Shown: one piece after another, positions 20,269-30,001 of the stretch
Position numbering within the stretch: the first letter of the stretch is position 1
How the letters are laid out: each line of letters opens with the position of its first letter
Assembly (NCBI RefSeq): GCF_947495025.1
Contig: NZ_CANLXG010000001.1
Coordinates: 310,001-374,000, forward strand
Direction of reading: 5' to 3'
DNA length: 64,000 nucleotides
DNA from: an uncultured Roseobacter sp.
Lineage (GTDB): Bacteria > Pseudomonadota > Alphaproteobacteria > Rhodobacterales > Rhodobacteraceae
Made by a program: the position numbers and the translations under genes
The notes under the pieces: generated by a model
The model's database searches: none
Told to the model about the DNA's origin: nothing
Seen by the model: the letters and a program-made list of their open reading frames with translations, nothing else

Positions 20269-21309
20269 TCAGCTGCCGCCGCCCATGACTTTTTCGTCAA
20301 AAACGGCTTCCTGCGTGGCGAGCAGTTCGGGGTCAGAGACCAGACCGTATTCCGCCAGCGGGCCATCGGGGCCGGCAATCTCGTCGGCGACGAAGAATTC
20401 GGCGAATTCCTTCAGGCCCGGGATGACACCGATGTGCGCTTTCTTGATGTAGAAATACAGCGGGCGGGACACAGGGTACTCGCCGGCAGCGATGGATTCG
20501 GTTGTCGGCTCGACACCCGCCATTGTTGCCACTTTCAGCTTGTCTGTGTTGTTCTCGTAGAACGCCAGGCCAAAGACACCGATTGCGTTGGCGTTAGCGT
20601 CAATGGATGCAAGGGTCTCGGTGTAATCACCGTCGATGTCCACGGAGCGGCCATCTGTGCGGACCTCAAGGCAGGCATCTTCTGCATCGTCTTCGGACAT
20701 GCCACCGGCAATCATCGCTTCCATGGCACCTGTGGCTTCACAGCCTGCCGCGATGACTTTTTCCTCGAACACTTCGCGGGTTCCGTGCTTGGTGCCGGGG
20801 ATGAAGGCCAGGATTTCGGCATCTGGCAGGTCTGCGTTGAAATCAGACCATCTGGTGTATGGGTTATCGACCAGCGCGCCGTCTACCATCACTTTCGGGG
20901 CCAGAGCGTTGAAGATGTCGGACTGCGTGAACGCGGTGAAGGCCGGACCATCGAACTGGCTGGCAAAGACGATACCATCGTATCCGATGCGGACTTCGAT
21001 GATGTCTGTCACACCGTTTTCAGCACATGCCTTGATTTCTTTCTCGCGGATCGCGCGGGAGGCATTGGCAATGTCGGTATGCTCGGTTCCAACGCCCTGG
21101 CAGAAGCGCTTGAGGCCCGCCGAGGAACCGCCGGATTCGACGACCGGTGTCGGAAAGTCAAAGTTTTCGCCGAAGGCTTCCGCGACAATAGACGCATAGG
21201 GCAGCACGGTGGATGAACCAGCGACCTGAACCTGATCCCGGGCGACGGCGGTTGTGGCCGACAGCGCGGCCAGAGCAAGCGCGGATGTTGTGAGTTTTAC
21301 GAACGACAT
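20269..21309 (-). CDS. pstS: Phosphate-binding periplasmic protein
   Basis: Captures phosphate for PstCAB. 346 residues with a signal peptide (M-S-F-V-K-L-T-T-S-A-L-A-L-A-A-L-S, cleavage near A-V-A-R), then V-A-G-S-S-T-V and the later S-x-x-G-G-S-S-A-G anion-binding loop. The start at 21309 is supported by AGGAGA; the frame continues upstream through the promoter. It is the first gene after the Pho box at 21391-21423. Confidence 0.95.
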   Translation of the reverse strand: MSFVKLTTSALALAALSATTAVARDQVQVAGSSTVLPYASIVAEAFGENFDFPTPVVESGGSSAGLKRFCQGVGTEHTDIANASRAIREKEIKACAENGVTDIIEVRIGYDGIVFASQFDGPAFTAFTQSDIFNALAPKVMVDGALVDNPYTRWSDFNADLPDAEILAFIPGTKHGTREVFEEKVIAAGCEATGAMEAMIAGGMSEDDAEDACLEVRTDGRSVDIDGDYTETLASIDANANAIGVFGLAFYENNTDKLKVATMAGVEPTTESIAAGEYPVSRPLYFYIKKAHIGVIPGLKEFAEFFVADEIAGPDGPLAEYGLVSDPELLATQEAVFDEKVMGGGS

Positions 21310-21390
21310 GGTGTCTCCTGTCATGGTTTCGCGAATCTGATCACCCCCAATGGCGACCCTGCCCCGTGACCTAAGGATCACGCGCTATGC

Positions 21391-21423
21391 TTTTGTGACA
21401 GTTGCGTAACAGTTTTATGACAG
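21391..21423 (-). promoter_or_regulatory. PhoB box upstream of pstS
   Basis: On the minus strand the sequence reads as three 11-base units: CTGTCATAAAA, CTGTTACGCAA, CTGTCACAAAA. The first two match the PhoB direct-repeat consensus very closely, and a -10-like CATAGC lies about 12 bases past the second unit (21389-21384). The box sits about 80 bases before the pstS start. Direct observation of the repeats; PhoB binding follows from the known consensus. Confidence 0.9.
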
Positions 21424-21492
21424 CGTCCCGGTGGATCGGAAAAATTCCTGAAAAGCTTCACAGAACCGGGTTGTGCAGTGTTTTGCAGAGGA

Positions 21493-22542
21493 TCAGGGCC
21501 GACCGGCGTCAGGTGCCAGCGGCAGAATCACCGTAAAGCAGGCCCCCTGCCCCAGCTCGCTCTCGACGCGCAGGCGACCACGGTGACGGTTGATGATGTG
21601 CTTGACGATCGCGAGGCCGAGACCCGTTCCTCCCAGCGCCCGGCTGCGGTGGTTGTCGGCGCGGTAAAACCGTTCTGTCAGGCGCGGCAGGTGCTTTGCA
21701 TCAATGCCTGGGCCCCGGTCGATAACATCAATGCGCACGCCCATGGCCCGCAGCGACGGATCCCGTTCGGGTGCGGCAACCTGCAGCGCAACCAAGCCTC
21801 CCGTCCCGCCATATTTGATCGCGTTTTCAATCAGATTGGTGAAAACCTGCATCAGCTGGTCAGGGTCTCCGATCAGCTCTACGGGCGGGTCCGGCATCTC
21901 GCTCGTCAGCTTTACCCCGGCCTCGTCTGCCAGCGGCGTAAGCGTGCGGAGTACACTGCTCAGCAGATCGTTCAGTACAAGACTGTCTTTGGGTCGGACG
22001 CGTTCCTCGTCCTCAACCCGGCTCAGAGAGAGAAGATCACCCACCAGCCGGTTCATCCGGCCCGCTTCACCCTCCATGATATCAAGGAACCTGTCGCGCG
22101 CCGCTTCGTCATTCCGCGCGGGTCCGCGCAGTGTTTCGATAAATCCCATGAGCGCGGTCAGAGGGGTGCGCAGCTCGTGGCTGACGTTTGCCACAAAATC
22201 CCGGCGCATCTGACCGGCCTGCTGCAGATGCGTGATATCCCGAAAGCAGATCAGAGTGATCTTCATGGCGCTGATCACCCGGACCGTTACCTCAAAGGTG
22301 ATATCCCGGGCGCCGTCCCCGGAAAGCCAGGTTGCCGTTCTGGGCTGGTCGTCACGCAGCGTGCCCTCGATCGCATCAATCAGTGCAGGCTGCCGGAGCA
22401 TCGTCACATAGTTACGCCCTTCCACACCGTCGTTGATCAGCCTGCGGGCTGCCGCATTCGCCGCAGAAATTCTCTGCGAGCTGTCAATCGCCAGTGCAGG
22501 CATCGGGATCGCGTCAAGAAACTGGCGGACCGCCTCAGACAT
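21493..22542 (-). CDS. phoR: Phosphate regulon sensor kinase PhoR (no membrane anchor seen)
   Basis: Histidine kinase for PhoB. 349 residues: PAS domain (about 5-105), HisKA with phospho-accepting H122 in N-V-S-H-E-L-R-T-P-L, and an HATPase domain with N-L-I-E-N-A-I-K-Y, D-R-G-P-G-I and G-G-T-G-L-G-L-A-I-V-K-H. No transmembrane segment is present between the start and the PAS domain, unlike E. coli PhoR. GAGGGGCAG precedes the ATG at 22542, 10 bases after the stop of the PLP gene, so it is probably the last gene of the yicC-gmk run rather than a Pho-box gene. Confidence 0.9.
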   Translation of the reverse strand: MSEAVRQFLDAIPMPALAIDSSQRISAANAAARRLINDGVEGRNYVTMLRQPALIDAIEGTLRDDQPRTATWLSGDGARDITFEVTVRVISAMKITLICFRDITHLQQAGQMRRDFVANVSHELRTPLTALMGFIETLRGPARNDEAARDRFLDIMEGEAGRMNRLVGDLLSLSRVEDEERVRPKDSLVLNDLLSSVLRTLTPLADEAGVKLTSEMPDPPVELIGDPDQLMQVFTNLIENAIKYGGTGGLVALQVAAPERDPSLRAMGVRIDVIDRGPGIDAKHLPRLTERFYRADNHRSRALGGTGLGLAIVKHIINRHRGRLRVESELGQGACFTVILPLAPDAGRP

Positions 22543-22552
22543 CTTCTGCCCC

Positions 22553-23740
22553 TCAGACAGCCATTGCCGCAGCAACGGCACCTGTAAAGACACCACAGAG
22601 CGCTTCGGGATCTTCCAGACCAACGGATATCCGGAAAAATCCCTCGGACATGCCCAGAGCATGGCGTGCCGCGGATGTCAGAGCCCGGTGCGACGAGGAC
22701 GCAGGATGCGAGATCGTCGTACCCACATCGCCCAGCGTCGGGGCAAAGGAAAGCCCGTCTGCTGCCCGGGTAAAGGCATTGGCCTGCGCCCTGCCCCCGT
22801 CAATCTCGAAACTGACCATGTTACAGAACCGTCCCTGCATCAGATCGTCCAGCAGCGCCCGGTCAGGGTGATCTGCACGTCCCGGATAGAGCACCCGTGT
22901 AACACCTTTAAGTCCGGAAAGGTGATCAGCCAGGATCGCAGCCGTTGCCTCGGCGCGGTCGTAGCGCAGTTCAAACGACAGCATACCGCGTTCGGCGAGC
23001 CAGCAGTCAAAGGGGCTGGGTGACATGCCGGCAGTGACCGTAAATACCCGCAGGCGATCGTTCAGCGCCTCGTCGCGCGCTGTAACGTATCCCAGCATGA
23101 CGTCGGAGTGTCCGGCAAGCAGTTTGGTCACAGAATGCAGAACGACGTCTGCGCCATGCTCAAACGGCCGGAACGCGCGTGGAGTGGTAAAGGTGTTGTC
23201 CACGACGAGCAGAACACCGGTTTCCCGCGCCAGTGCCGCCAGCGCCCGGATATCGGCAACCCGCAGCGTCGGGTTGGAGACCACCTCGACCAGGATCATC
23301 CGCGTCTCAGGGCGGATCGCGGCGCGCATCGCGCCGATATCTCCGGGATCGACCATCGACGTGGAAACACCCAGACGCGGCAGGTCCTCGGACATCATGC
23401 GCAGTGAACGCCCGTAAAGCTGGTTGCCGCCGATCACGTGATCGCCGGTGCTGGTCAGCCCGAGCAGAACCGCAGATACCGCCGCCATCCCGGACGAGGT
23501 CATGACCCCCGGATGCGGCGCACCCTCCATCCGGTCGAGACGCCCGGCGACCACATCCGCATTGGGATGTCCTTCGCGGGAATAGGTGTACCCCTGCAGT
23601 CCGCCCTCGTACTGCTGATCCAGCATATCAGGCGTATCCGAGGCATAGACAACGGACGGGCTGAGCGGCGTGACAACCGGGCGTGACGCAGAGGCCGGCA
23701 GCGCATCGGGGCGCATCAGCGAACCCTTTTCGTTTTTCAT
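22553..23740 (-). CDS. Cys/Met-metabolism PLP-dependent enzyme
   Basis: Belongs to the cystathionine gamma-synthase / beta-lyase / methionine gamma-lyase family. 395 residues with the PLP-binding Lys206 in L-H-S-V-T-K-L-L-A-G-H, the phosphate-site motif S-S-G-M-A-A near 82, and D-N-T-F near 181. The tail H-P-A-S-S-S-H-R near 356 fits the family, but which C-S lyase or synthase reaction it runs cannot be settled by eye. The ATG at 23740 follows AGAGGTTTG and overlaps the end of the gamma carbonic anhydrase gene closely. Confidence 0.85.
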   Translation of the reverse strand: MKNEKGSLMRPDALPASASRPVVTPLSPSVVYASDTPDMLDQQYEGGLQGYTYSREGHPNADVVAGRLDRMEGAPHPGVMTSSGMAAVSAVLLGLTSTGDHVIGGNQLYGRSLRMMSEDLPRLGVSTSMVDPGDIGAMRAAIRPETRMILVEVVSNPTLRVADIRALAALARETGVLLVVDNTFTTPRAFRPFEHGADVVLHSVTKLLAGHSDVMLGYVTARDEALNDRLRVFTVTAGMSPSPFDCWLAERGMLSFELRYDRAEATAAILADHLSGLKGVTRVLYPGRADHPDRALLDDLMQGRFCNMVSFEIDGGRAQANAFTRAADGLSFAPTLGDVGTTISHPASSSHRALTSAARHALGMSEGFFRISVGLEDPEALCGVFTGAVAAAMAV

Positions 23741-23741
23741 A

Positions 23742-24269
23742 TCAAACCTCTGTCGGGCGCAGTTCATCCCGGAACCGGCGCATATTGTCCTGATAGTGCC
23801 GTGCCGAGGCAGTCAGGCCGGCAATGGCATCTTCGTCCAGCTGGCGAACGACTTTGCCGGGCACACCCATCACCAGACTGCCATCAGGAATGACTTTGTT
23901 TTCTGTAATCAGCGCTCCGGCGCCAATCAGGCAGTTATTGCCGATCTGCGCGCCGTTCAGGATCGTGGCCCCCATGCCGATCAGCGAATTGTTCCCGATG
24001 GTACAGCCGTGCAGCATCACCTTGTGACCGATCGTACAGTTCTCGCCGATGGTCAGCGGATAGCCTGCATCGATGTGAAAGACGCAGTTTTCCTGCACGT
24101 TTGAACCGCGGCCCACCCGGATTTCTTCGTGATCAGCCCGGATAGTGGCGCCGAACCAGACCGAAGCGCCCGCCTCCAGAACGACCTTGCCGATCAGGTT
24201 GGCGTCCGGAGCTACCCAGGTATCCGGGTGGATTTCCGGCGTGTTGTTGCCCAGTGCGTATATCGTCAT
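23742..24269 (-). CDS. Gamma carbonic anhydrase-like hexapeptide protein
   Basis: 175 residues of left-handed beta-helix hexapeptide repeats (I-G-x-x-x-x-I/V). The three metal-binding histidines typical of gamma carbonic anhydrases are present (R-A-D-H near 46, then G-H-K-V-M-L-H near 80-86). Relatives such as YrdA and PaaY show carbonic anhydrase or thioesterase-like roles, so the true activity is open. It overlaps gmk by four bases (ATGA). Confidence 0.85.
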   Translation of the reverse strand: MTIYALGNNTPEIHPDTWVAPDANLIGKVVLEAGASVWFGATIRADHEEIRVGRGSNVQENCVFHIDAGYPLTIGENCTIGHKVMLHGCTIGNNSLIGMGATILNGAQIGNNCLIGAGALITENKVIPDGSLVMGVPGKVVRQLDEDAIAGLTASARHYQDNMRRFRDELRPTEV

Positions 24270-24910
24270 GCCAGATCCTCAAATTCAGACTGCAGGGCGC
24301 GCACATGTCCGGTCAGGCCAGGCTGCTGGCTGCGGCGCAGGCGCGTGGCCTCGATAATTGTGCGCAGCCGGGTTTCGGTCTCATCCAGATCATCATTCAC
24401 GAGGACATAATCATAACTGCCCCAGTGGCTGATTTCGTCCCAGCTCTTGTCCATGCGCCGGGCAATGGTGTCGGCATCGTCCTGGGCGCGCTTTTCAAGA
24501 CGGGTCCGCAGCTCGGTAATCGACGGTGGCAACAGAAAGATCGACAGCGTATGCGCGCTGAGCGACGAGTTGGTGATCTGCTGTGCACCCTGCCAGTCGA
24601 TATCAAAGAGCACGTCACGGCCGGCATCGATTGCTGCCTGGACAGGTGCACGCGGCGATCCGTAAAAATTGCCAAAGACATGGGCGTGTTCCAGCATGCC
24701 CTCGCCGGATACCTGAGCTTTGAAATCGGTCTCACTGACAAAATGGTATTCGCGGCCATCGACCTCGCCGGGTCGTGCGGCGCGTGTTGTGGCCGAAACG
24801 GAGAATTCAATTTCCGGATCCCAGTCGCGCAGCCGCCGGGCCAGTGTTGATTTGCCTGCACCCGAGGGGGAACTGAGGATGATCAGCAGACCACGTCGTG
24901 TCGCACTCAT
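24266..24910 (-). CDS. gmk: Guanylate kinase
   Basis: Phosphorylates GMP to GDP with ATP. 214 residues with P-loop [10 protein letters not shown] near 13, the GMP-binding S-x-x-T-T-R-x-x-R-P-G-E-x-x-G-x-x-Y-H-F segment near 38, and I-D-W-Q-G near 100. It starts 3 bases after the yicC stop, a widely conserved pairing. Confidence 0.97.
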   Translation of the reverse strand: MSATRRGLLIILSSPSGAGKSTLARRLRDWDPEIEFSVSATTRAARPGEVDGREYHFVSETDFKAQVSGEGMLEHAHVFGNFYGSPRAPVQAAIDAGRDVLFDIDWQGAQQITNSSLSAHTLSIFLLPPSITELRTRLEKRAQDDADTIARRMDKSWDEISHWGSYDYVLVNDDLDETETRLRTIIEATRLRRSQQPGLTGHVRALQSEFEDLA

Positions 24911-24913
24911 GTT

Positions 24914-25804
24914 TTACTCCACATTCTGCACCTGCTCGCGCATCTGGTCGATCAGGGCCTTGAGAGCCAGTCCACAGCGCGTCAGATCGGTGTTCTGCGC
25001 CTTGGAGCACAGTGTATTGGCTTCACGGTTGAACTCCTGCATCAGAAAATCAAGCTTTCGCCCGACCGGGCCGCCCCTGGCGATCAGGTCCCGGGCGGCG
25101 TCCACGTGAGCCGCGAGCCGGTCGATTTCCTCGGTGATGTCGGATTTGACGGCCAGCAGGGCCAGTTCCTGGGCAACGCGGTCCGCATCTGCACCATCGC
25201 TGTTTTCCATCACGCGGGACAGATTGCGATGCAGTGTCTGAGCCATCTCCTCTGTGCGGGCCGCTGCCAGAACGGCGGCTTCGCCCGTCAGACGCGCAAC
25301 CTCATCCAGCTGCCCGGTCAGGACCGCTTCAAGCGCTGCCCCTTCGGTTTCGCGCATGCCGTTCCATGCAGTAATGAGCGCGGTGGCCTCCTGCGTCAGC
25401 GCCGCGAGCAGCGCATCTGTGTCGTCTGCCGACCCGGTCTGTTCCAGAACCCCGCGCTGACCCAGCAGATCCGACGCCCGTGACGGGGCAAGAGAGACGC
25501 CGGCGTCCATGGCACGGGCCTCAATCTCGGCCAGGGCAGCCAGCATCATATCCAGCTGAGTACTGTTGATCTGAAGCGCACCAACGTGCTCTTCGCGGGT
25601 GACACGCAGTGCCAGCGTGACATTGCCCCTTGTCGTTGCGGCTGCCAGCTGTTTGCGCAGCGCAACCTCCAGACCCCCGATCCAGTCCGGCACACGCAGA
25701 CGCAGATCCTGCCCCTTGCCGTTCACGCTGCGCAGCTCCCAGCTCCAGGAGTGCGGCGACAGACTGCCGGTTGCCGAGGCAAAGCCTGTCATTGAACGGA
25801 TCAT
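24914..25804 (-). CDS. YicC-family endoribonuclease
   Basis: 296 residues with the family start M-I-R-S-M-T-G-F-A and the conserved C-terminal segment D-I-T-E-E-I-x-R-L-x-x-H followed by G-R-K-L-D-F-L-M-Q-E-F-N-R-E. YicC proteins have been shown to be RNases and some act on small-RNA stability; the role here is inferred from the family. AAGAGGAA precedes the ATG. First gene of the leftward run yicC-gmk-gamma-CA-PLP-phoR. Confidence 0.93.
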   Translation of the reverse strand: MIRSMTGFASATGSLSPHSWSWELRSVNGKGQDLRLRVPDWIGGLEVALRKQLAAATTRGNVTLALRVTREEHVGALQINSTQLDMMLAALAEIEARAMDAGVSLAPSRASDLLGQRGVLEQTGSADDTDALLAALTQEATALITAWNGMRETEGAALEAVLTGQLDEVARLTGEAAVLAAARTEEMAQTLHRNLSRVMENSDGADADRVAQELALLAVKSDITEEIDRLAAHVDAARDLIARGGPVGRKLDFLMQEFNREANTLCSKAQNTDLTRCGLALKALIDQMREQVQNVE

Positions 25805-26052
25805 TGTGTGTTCCTCTTCACAGATACAGCGCGTGATCAGCCTTATGGTGAAATCCGACACAAGAGCAACCCCCGGCACCGGGTCGGCGGTTAACCAAAA
25901 GCGGAGTTAGAACCCCATTTATGAAAAATTGTTGGTATTAATATTTCATCAACGATTAAGGCGGGATATGGGCAAATCTTACTGAGAGGCGCCTGCGGAC
26001 CGCGAAAAAGCAGCGCACGGGCATTTACCCGGCGGAAGGAAGAGTTCAGACA

Positions 26053-26799
26053 ATGGACAATTCGGGTCAAAACAAGCACAATGTGGTGGACATGACGCAG
26101 CACGTTTCAAATACCGGCTTTTCGCCAATTGCACAGGTTGAGGCCTACTGGGAGGCGCTGCGTGGCACGCGTCTGATGCCCAGCCGCGCCGAGATTGACC
26201 CCCGCGGCATCGAGCAGGCGCTGGAATATTCCTTTATTGTTGAACGTATTGCGCCGGGTATCGCACGTCTGCGGATTGCCGGCAGCCATCTGAGTGACCT
26301 GATGGGTATGGAAGTGCGCGGCATGCCGCTGACCTCATTCATCACGCCGGGATCGCGTCGTCAGGTCAGTGATACGCTGGAAGAGGTTTTCGAGACCCCC
26401 GCAGCCTGCACGCTGCACCTGCACTCCGAGGAGGCCTCGGGAATGCCTGCACTTGATGCGCGTATGCTGCTGCTGCCTCTCAAGAGCGATCTGGGCGATG
26501 TAAGCCGCTTGCTGGGGGTGCTGATCGCTGTCGGCGATCCGGGCCGCAGTCCGCGCCGCTTTGATGTTGTTCGCAGCTCTCTGCGCCCGATTGTGAACGG
26601 CGCCGCGACACCCGTTGTCAAGACAGGCAGCAAAGTCCCGGAACCCGAAAAACCGGCGTTGCGCAAGCCAGCTGCGGCAACTCAGGAAAAGCGCAAAGAG
26701 CGTGAACCCGCGGGTTTCGCTGAACCACGGGCGGCTTTCCGCACCGAAACACCACGCAAGGATGCGCCTTACCTCCGGCTGGTGAAGTCAGACGACTGA
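26053..26799 (+). CDS. PAS_5-type PAS-domain protein
   Basis: 248 residues. Residues about 20-175 match the PAS_5 family of alphaproteobacteria, with A-Y-W-E-A-L-R-G-T-R-L-M-P-S-R near 31, I-D-P-R-G-I near 47 and L-G-V-L-I-A-V-G-D near 155. The rest is a low-complexity Pro/Lys/Glu tail ending in L-R-L-V-K-S-D-D. A relative in Caulobacter (MopJ) acts in polar signalling; nothing here proves the same job. No kinase or output domain is attached. A strong terminator follows. Confidence 0.8.
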   Translation: MDNSGQNKHNVVDMTQHVSNTGFSPIAQVEAYWEALRGTRLMPSRAEIDPRGIEQALEYSFIVERIAPGIARLRIAGSHLSDLMGMEVRGMPLTSFITPGSRRQVSDTLEEVFETPAACTLHLHSEEASGMPALDARMLLLPLKSDLGDVSRLLGVLIAVGDPGRSPRRFDVVRSSLRPIVNGAATPVVKTGSKVPEPEKPALRKPAAATQEKRKEREPAGFAEPRAAFRTETPRKDAPYLRLVKSDD

Positions 26800-26825
26800 A
26801 ACAGAATTTCCTTTGATCAGGAACG

Positions 26826-26862
26826 GGCCGCTTCTGCAGAACGCAGAGCGGCCTGATTTTTT
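26826..26862 (+). terminator. Intrinsic terminator after the PAS gene
   Basis: GGCCGCTTCTGC (26826-26837) pairs with GCAGAGCGGCC (26843-26853) with a single bulged T and an AGAAC loop, then TGATTTTTTG. Confidence 0.88.
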
Positions 26863-27402
26863 GTGCCGACCCGCAATCTGCGCGCAGGTTGCGCAGGCCG
26901 GGCCTGGTACCAATGCCGGTTTCGGAGAAAAATTCAAAACCATCGAACCCGGGTTCGGACGGACAGGTAAATGGTCAGACAAGGATACCCGGAACGCCCG
27001 GGATACGTCATAACCGGCAAAATCTGTTTGGATTGCGGCCTCAGGGAGGATTGCCCGGATTGACTGGTCTAAGTCCATCCGGATGCAAAGGTGTTGCTGA
27101 AGGTGCGGCGAAGCATCCTCGTCCCGCAGTTTGTCACGCACGGTCAGCAAACCGATGGACGCACACCCACGCAGTGGCAATCAGCCAGCGCCTGCGGCCT
27201 GCCGCCAGCCCATCCAAAAGGTCAGAGCGGAATTGCGCCAGAACCTCAGCCGGTTTGCGATGCCGTTCAGTACCGGCAAACGCTTCGCGCATTTCTGCGG
27301 GAGTCTGTGCCGGACACCCTGTTTCTGCATGAAACAAACATGACCACGTCCCGGATGGTTCTGATCCGGGCCGGGTGACATTGCATCTGAAAAGGTGCGC
27401 GC
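26863..27402. other. Gene-poor 0.54 kb stretch, possible decayed gene
   Basis: No frame here looks like a recognised protein. On the minus strand two overlapping frames (27337-27134 and 27180 downward to the terminator) have coding-like residue composition, such as P-A-E-V-L-A-Q-F-R-S-D-L-L-D-G-L in the first, and could be one gene broken by a frameshift. This is a weak inference. Confidence 0.3.
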
Positions 27403-27423
27403 ACGCCCGGGATATCCGGGCGT
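27403..27423 (-). terminator. Possible terminator hairpin after DAHP synthase
   Basis: ACGCCCGG and CCGGGCGT form a perfect 8-bp stem around GATAT. On the minus strand it lies 16 bases after the aroG stop and a short CCTTTTC follows seven bases later, so termination would be weak or factor-assisted. Confidence 0.45.
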
Positions 27424-27438
27424 GACGCCGGCGACTGG

Positions 27439-28809
27439 TCAGCCTGCCGCTTTTTCCTTGTGCGCCGCCCGGCGGTCCGAAAGCTCTTCGGCCACGAGGA
27501 ACGCCAGTTCCAGCGACTGGCTGGCATTCAGGCGCGGGTCGCAGGCGGTGTGGTAGCGATCTGACAGGTCTTCATCGCTGACGGCCCGTACACCACCGGT
27601 GCACTCGGTTACGTCCTGCCCGGTCATCTCGAAATGCACACCACCGGGCACTGTACCCTCGGCACCATGCACGCCAAAGAACTCGCGCACCTCACGCAGA
27701 ACGGATTCAAACGGCCGCGTTTTATAGCCCGAAGATGATTTAATCGTATTGCCGTGCATCGGGTCGCAGACCCACGTTACATTGGCCCCCTCTTCGCGCA
27801 CGGTTTTGATCAGGCGTGGCAGATGCTCGCCGACCGACCCGGCACCGAAACGGGCGATGAGGGTCAGACGGCCCTCTTCGTTTTCGGGGTTCAGCTTGGC
27901 CATCAGCACCTTAAGATCGTCAGAGGTCATTGTCGGCCCGGCTTTGAGCCCGATGGGGTTCTGCACGCCGCTGGCGAACTCGACATGCGCGCCGTCAGGC
28001 TGACGCGTGCGGTCGCCGATCCAGATCATGTGACCGGAACCTGCCAGCCATTTGCCGGTGGTGCTGTCCACGCGTGTCAGCGCTTCCTCGTACTCGAGCA
28101 GCAGCGATTCGTGGCTGGTATAGAACTCTACGGTCTGCAGCGTGTGGGCTGTGTCGGAATTGACGCCCGCCGCCGACATGAAATCCAGCGTGTCAGAGAT
28201 GCGCGTGGCGATCTCTCTGTAACGCTCTGCCTTCTCGCTTTCGGTGAAACCGAGCGTCCAGGCATGCACCTGATGCACGTCTGCGTAGCCACCTGTCGAA
28301 AATGCGCGCAGCAGATTGAGCGTGGCGGCGGCCTGCGTATAGGCGCGCATCATTTTCGACGGATCCGGGATCCGCGCATCGGATGTGAAGTCCAGTTCGT
28401 TGATGATGTCGCCGCGGTAGCTTGGCAGCTCAACGCCATCCACTGTCTCTGTCGGCGCGGAGCGCGGCTTGGCGAACTGACCGGCCATACGACCAACCTT
28501 GACCACCGGCACCTTGGCACCGTGTGTCAGAACAATTGCCATCTGCAGCATCACCTTGAAGGTGTCGCGGATCGCATCCGAGCTGAACTGCTCAAAGCTT
28601 TCGGCGCAATCTCCGCCCTGCAACAGGAAAGCCTCGCCGCGGCCTGCGGCTGCAAGGTGCTTTTTCAGGCGGCGTGCCTCACCGGCAAAGACCAGAAGCG
28701 GAAACCGGGAGAGCTGTTCCTCGACGGCTTTCAGCGCCTCCTGATCCGGATAATCCGGCATCTGGATCCGCGGTTTTGCACGCCAGCTTGATTTGCTCCA
28801 TTCACTCAT
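27439..28809 (-). CDS. 3-deoxy-7-phosphoheptulonate synthase, class II
   Basis: First step of the shikimate pathway: phosphoenolpyruvate plus erythrose 4-phosphate to DAHP. 456 residues, the class II (plant-like) form. Metal and substrate motifs are visible: Q-G-G-D-C-A-E-S-F near 65-73, K-P-R-S near 115, [12 protein letters not shown] near 325, and C-D-P-M-H-G-N-T near 350. N-terminal [12 protein letters not shown] is typical. Stand-alone gene with its own promoter at 28863-28891. Confidence 0.96.
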   Translation of the reverse strand: MSEWSKSSWRAKPRIQMPDYPDQEALKAVEEQLSRFPLLVFAGEARRLKKHLAAAGRGEAFLLQGGDCAESFEQFSSDAIRDTFKVMLQMAIVLTHGAKVPVVKVGRMAGQFAKPRSAPTETVDGVELPSYRGDIINELDFTSDARIPDPSKMMRAYTQAAATLNLLRAFSTGGYADVHQVHAWTLGFTESEKAERYREIATRISDTLDFMSAAGVNSDTAHTLQTVEFYTSHESLLLEYEEALTRVDSTTGKWLAGSGHMIWIGDRTRQPDGAHVEFASGVQNPIGLKAGPTMTSDDLKVLMAKLNPENEEGRLTLIARFGAGSVGEHLPRLIKTVREEGANVTWVCDPMHGNTIKSSSGYKTRPFESVLREVREFFGVHGAEGTVPGGVHFEMTGQDVTECTGGVRAVSDEDLSDRYHTACDPRLNASQSLELAFLVAEELSDRRAAHKEKAAG

Positions 28810-28862
28810 TGTCGGTACTCCGCTTTCCGGCCCGCAGTGCGAGCGCTACCATCTCAGCGCTC

Positions 28863-28891
28863 TCTATACAAAAGCCTTTCAGGAGTGACCA
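28863..28891 (-). promoter_or_regulatory. Putative promoter of DAHP synthase
   Basis: On the minus strand TGGTCA (28891-28886), 17 bases, TATAGA (28868-28863). It lies 54 bases before the ATG. Confidence 0.45.
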
Positions 28892-28999
28892 TATCACAAA
28901 TTCGCCCTCTTGACGTCGCTTTCGGCTCGTGACCAAGGTGGCCGTACACTGTGGCCGCCAGCGACCCGGTGAGGGAAAGACCGGTATCACGAGGCAGCA

Positions 29000-30001
29000 A
29001 TGTCCACACAGCAACCCGCTACACGCATTGATGCTCCGGCTGAGCGACCTCAGCGCTTTGTCTTTGTCCTGTTGCATGACTTTACGATTTTGTCCTTTGC
29101 CTCTGCGGTGGAATCGCTGCGGATCGCAAATCGTATGTCCGGCCGGACGCTCTATGAATGGACGACCCTGGGCGAAGACGGCGAGGCCGTCAGCAGCGCA
29201 GGCATCCGGTTCAAGGTCGATGGCGATCTTGAGGATGTGACACGCGACGATGTGATCATGCTGTGTGGCGGCGTGAATGTTCAGGACGCGACAACCAAAC
29301 GTCTGTTGGCGTGGCTGCGGCGCGAGGCGCGCAAAGGCCCGGTGATCGGTGGTCTTTGTACCGCCGGGCACGTGATGGCCAGAGCCGGTCTGCTTGATGG
29401 GAAAAAGGCAACGATCCACTGGGAAAACCAGGACAGTTTCGCCGAGGATTTTGAGGATGTCACGCTGACCAAGTCTGTGTTTGTGGTGGATGGCAACCGT
29501 CTGACCACGGCGGGTGGGACTTCTTCCATTGACCTGATGCTGAAACTGATCGCGGACAAGCACGGTGAGGAACTGGCCAATCTGGTGGCCGATCAGATGA
29601 TCTATTCCTCGATCCGCACTGACCAGGACACCCAGCGCCTCTCAGTGCCAACACGGATCGGTGTGCGGCACCCGAAACTGTCGTCGGTGATCCAGATGAT
29701 GGAAGCCAACATCGAAGAACCCATCAGTCCGTCAATTCTGGCAAAAGACGTTGGTATGAGCACCCGGCAGCTGGAGCGGCTCTTCCGGCGGTATCTGAAC
29801 CGCAGTCCGAAACGCTATTACATGGAACTGCGTCTGCAGAAGGCCCGAAACCTGCTCATGCAGACGGATATGAGTGTGATCAATGTGGCACTGGCCTGTG
29901 GCTTTGCCTCGCCCTCGCATTTCTCGAAATGTTACCGCGCGCATTATGACACGACCCCCTACCGCGAACGGGGCAGCCATGCGGCGCGACTGTCTGTCTG
30001 A
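29000..30001 (+). CDS. GlxA-family AraC-type transcription regulator
   Basis: 333 residues. An N-terminal DJ-1/PfpI-like domain (about 18-200) with the nucleophile-elbow Cys120 in G-G-L-C-T-A-G-H, then an AraC double helix-turn-helix (about 230-325; L-A-K-D-V-G-M-S-T-R-Q-L-E-R-L-F-R and V-A-L-A-C-G-F-A-S-P-S-H-F-S-K). Known relatives sense amines such as glycine betaine, carnitine or arginine (GbdR, CdhR, ArgR of Pseudomonas). The ligand here is unknown, because no catabolic operon adjoins it. Confidence 0.88.
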   Translation: MSTQQPATRIDAPAERPQRFVFVLLHDFTILSFASAVESLRIANRMSGRTLYEWTTLGEDGEAVSSAGIRFKVDGDLEDVTRDDVIMLCGGVNVQDATTKRLLAWLRREARKGPVIGGLCTAGHVMARAGLLDGKKATIHWENQDSFAEDFEDVTLTKSVFVVDGNRLTTAGGTSSIDLMLKLIADKHGEELANLVADQMIYSSIRTDQDTQRLSVPTRIGVRHPKLSSVIQMMEANIEEPISPSILAKDVGMSTRQLERLFRRYLNRSPKRYYMELRLQKARNLLMQTDMSVINVALACGFASPSHFSKCYRAHYDTTPYRERGSHAARLSV

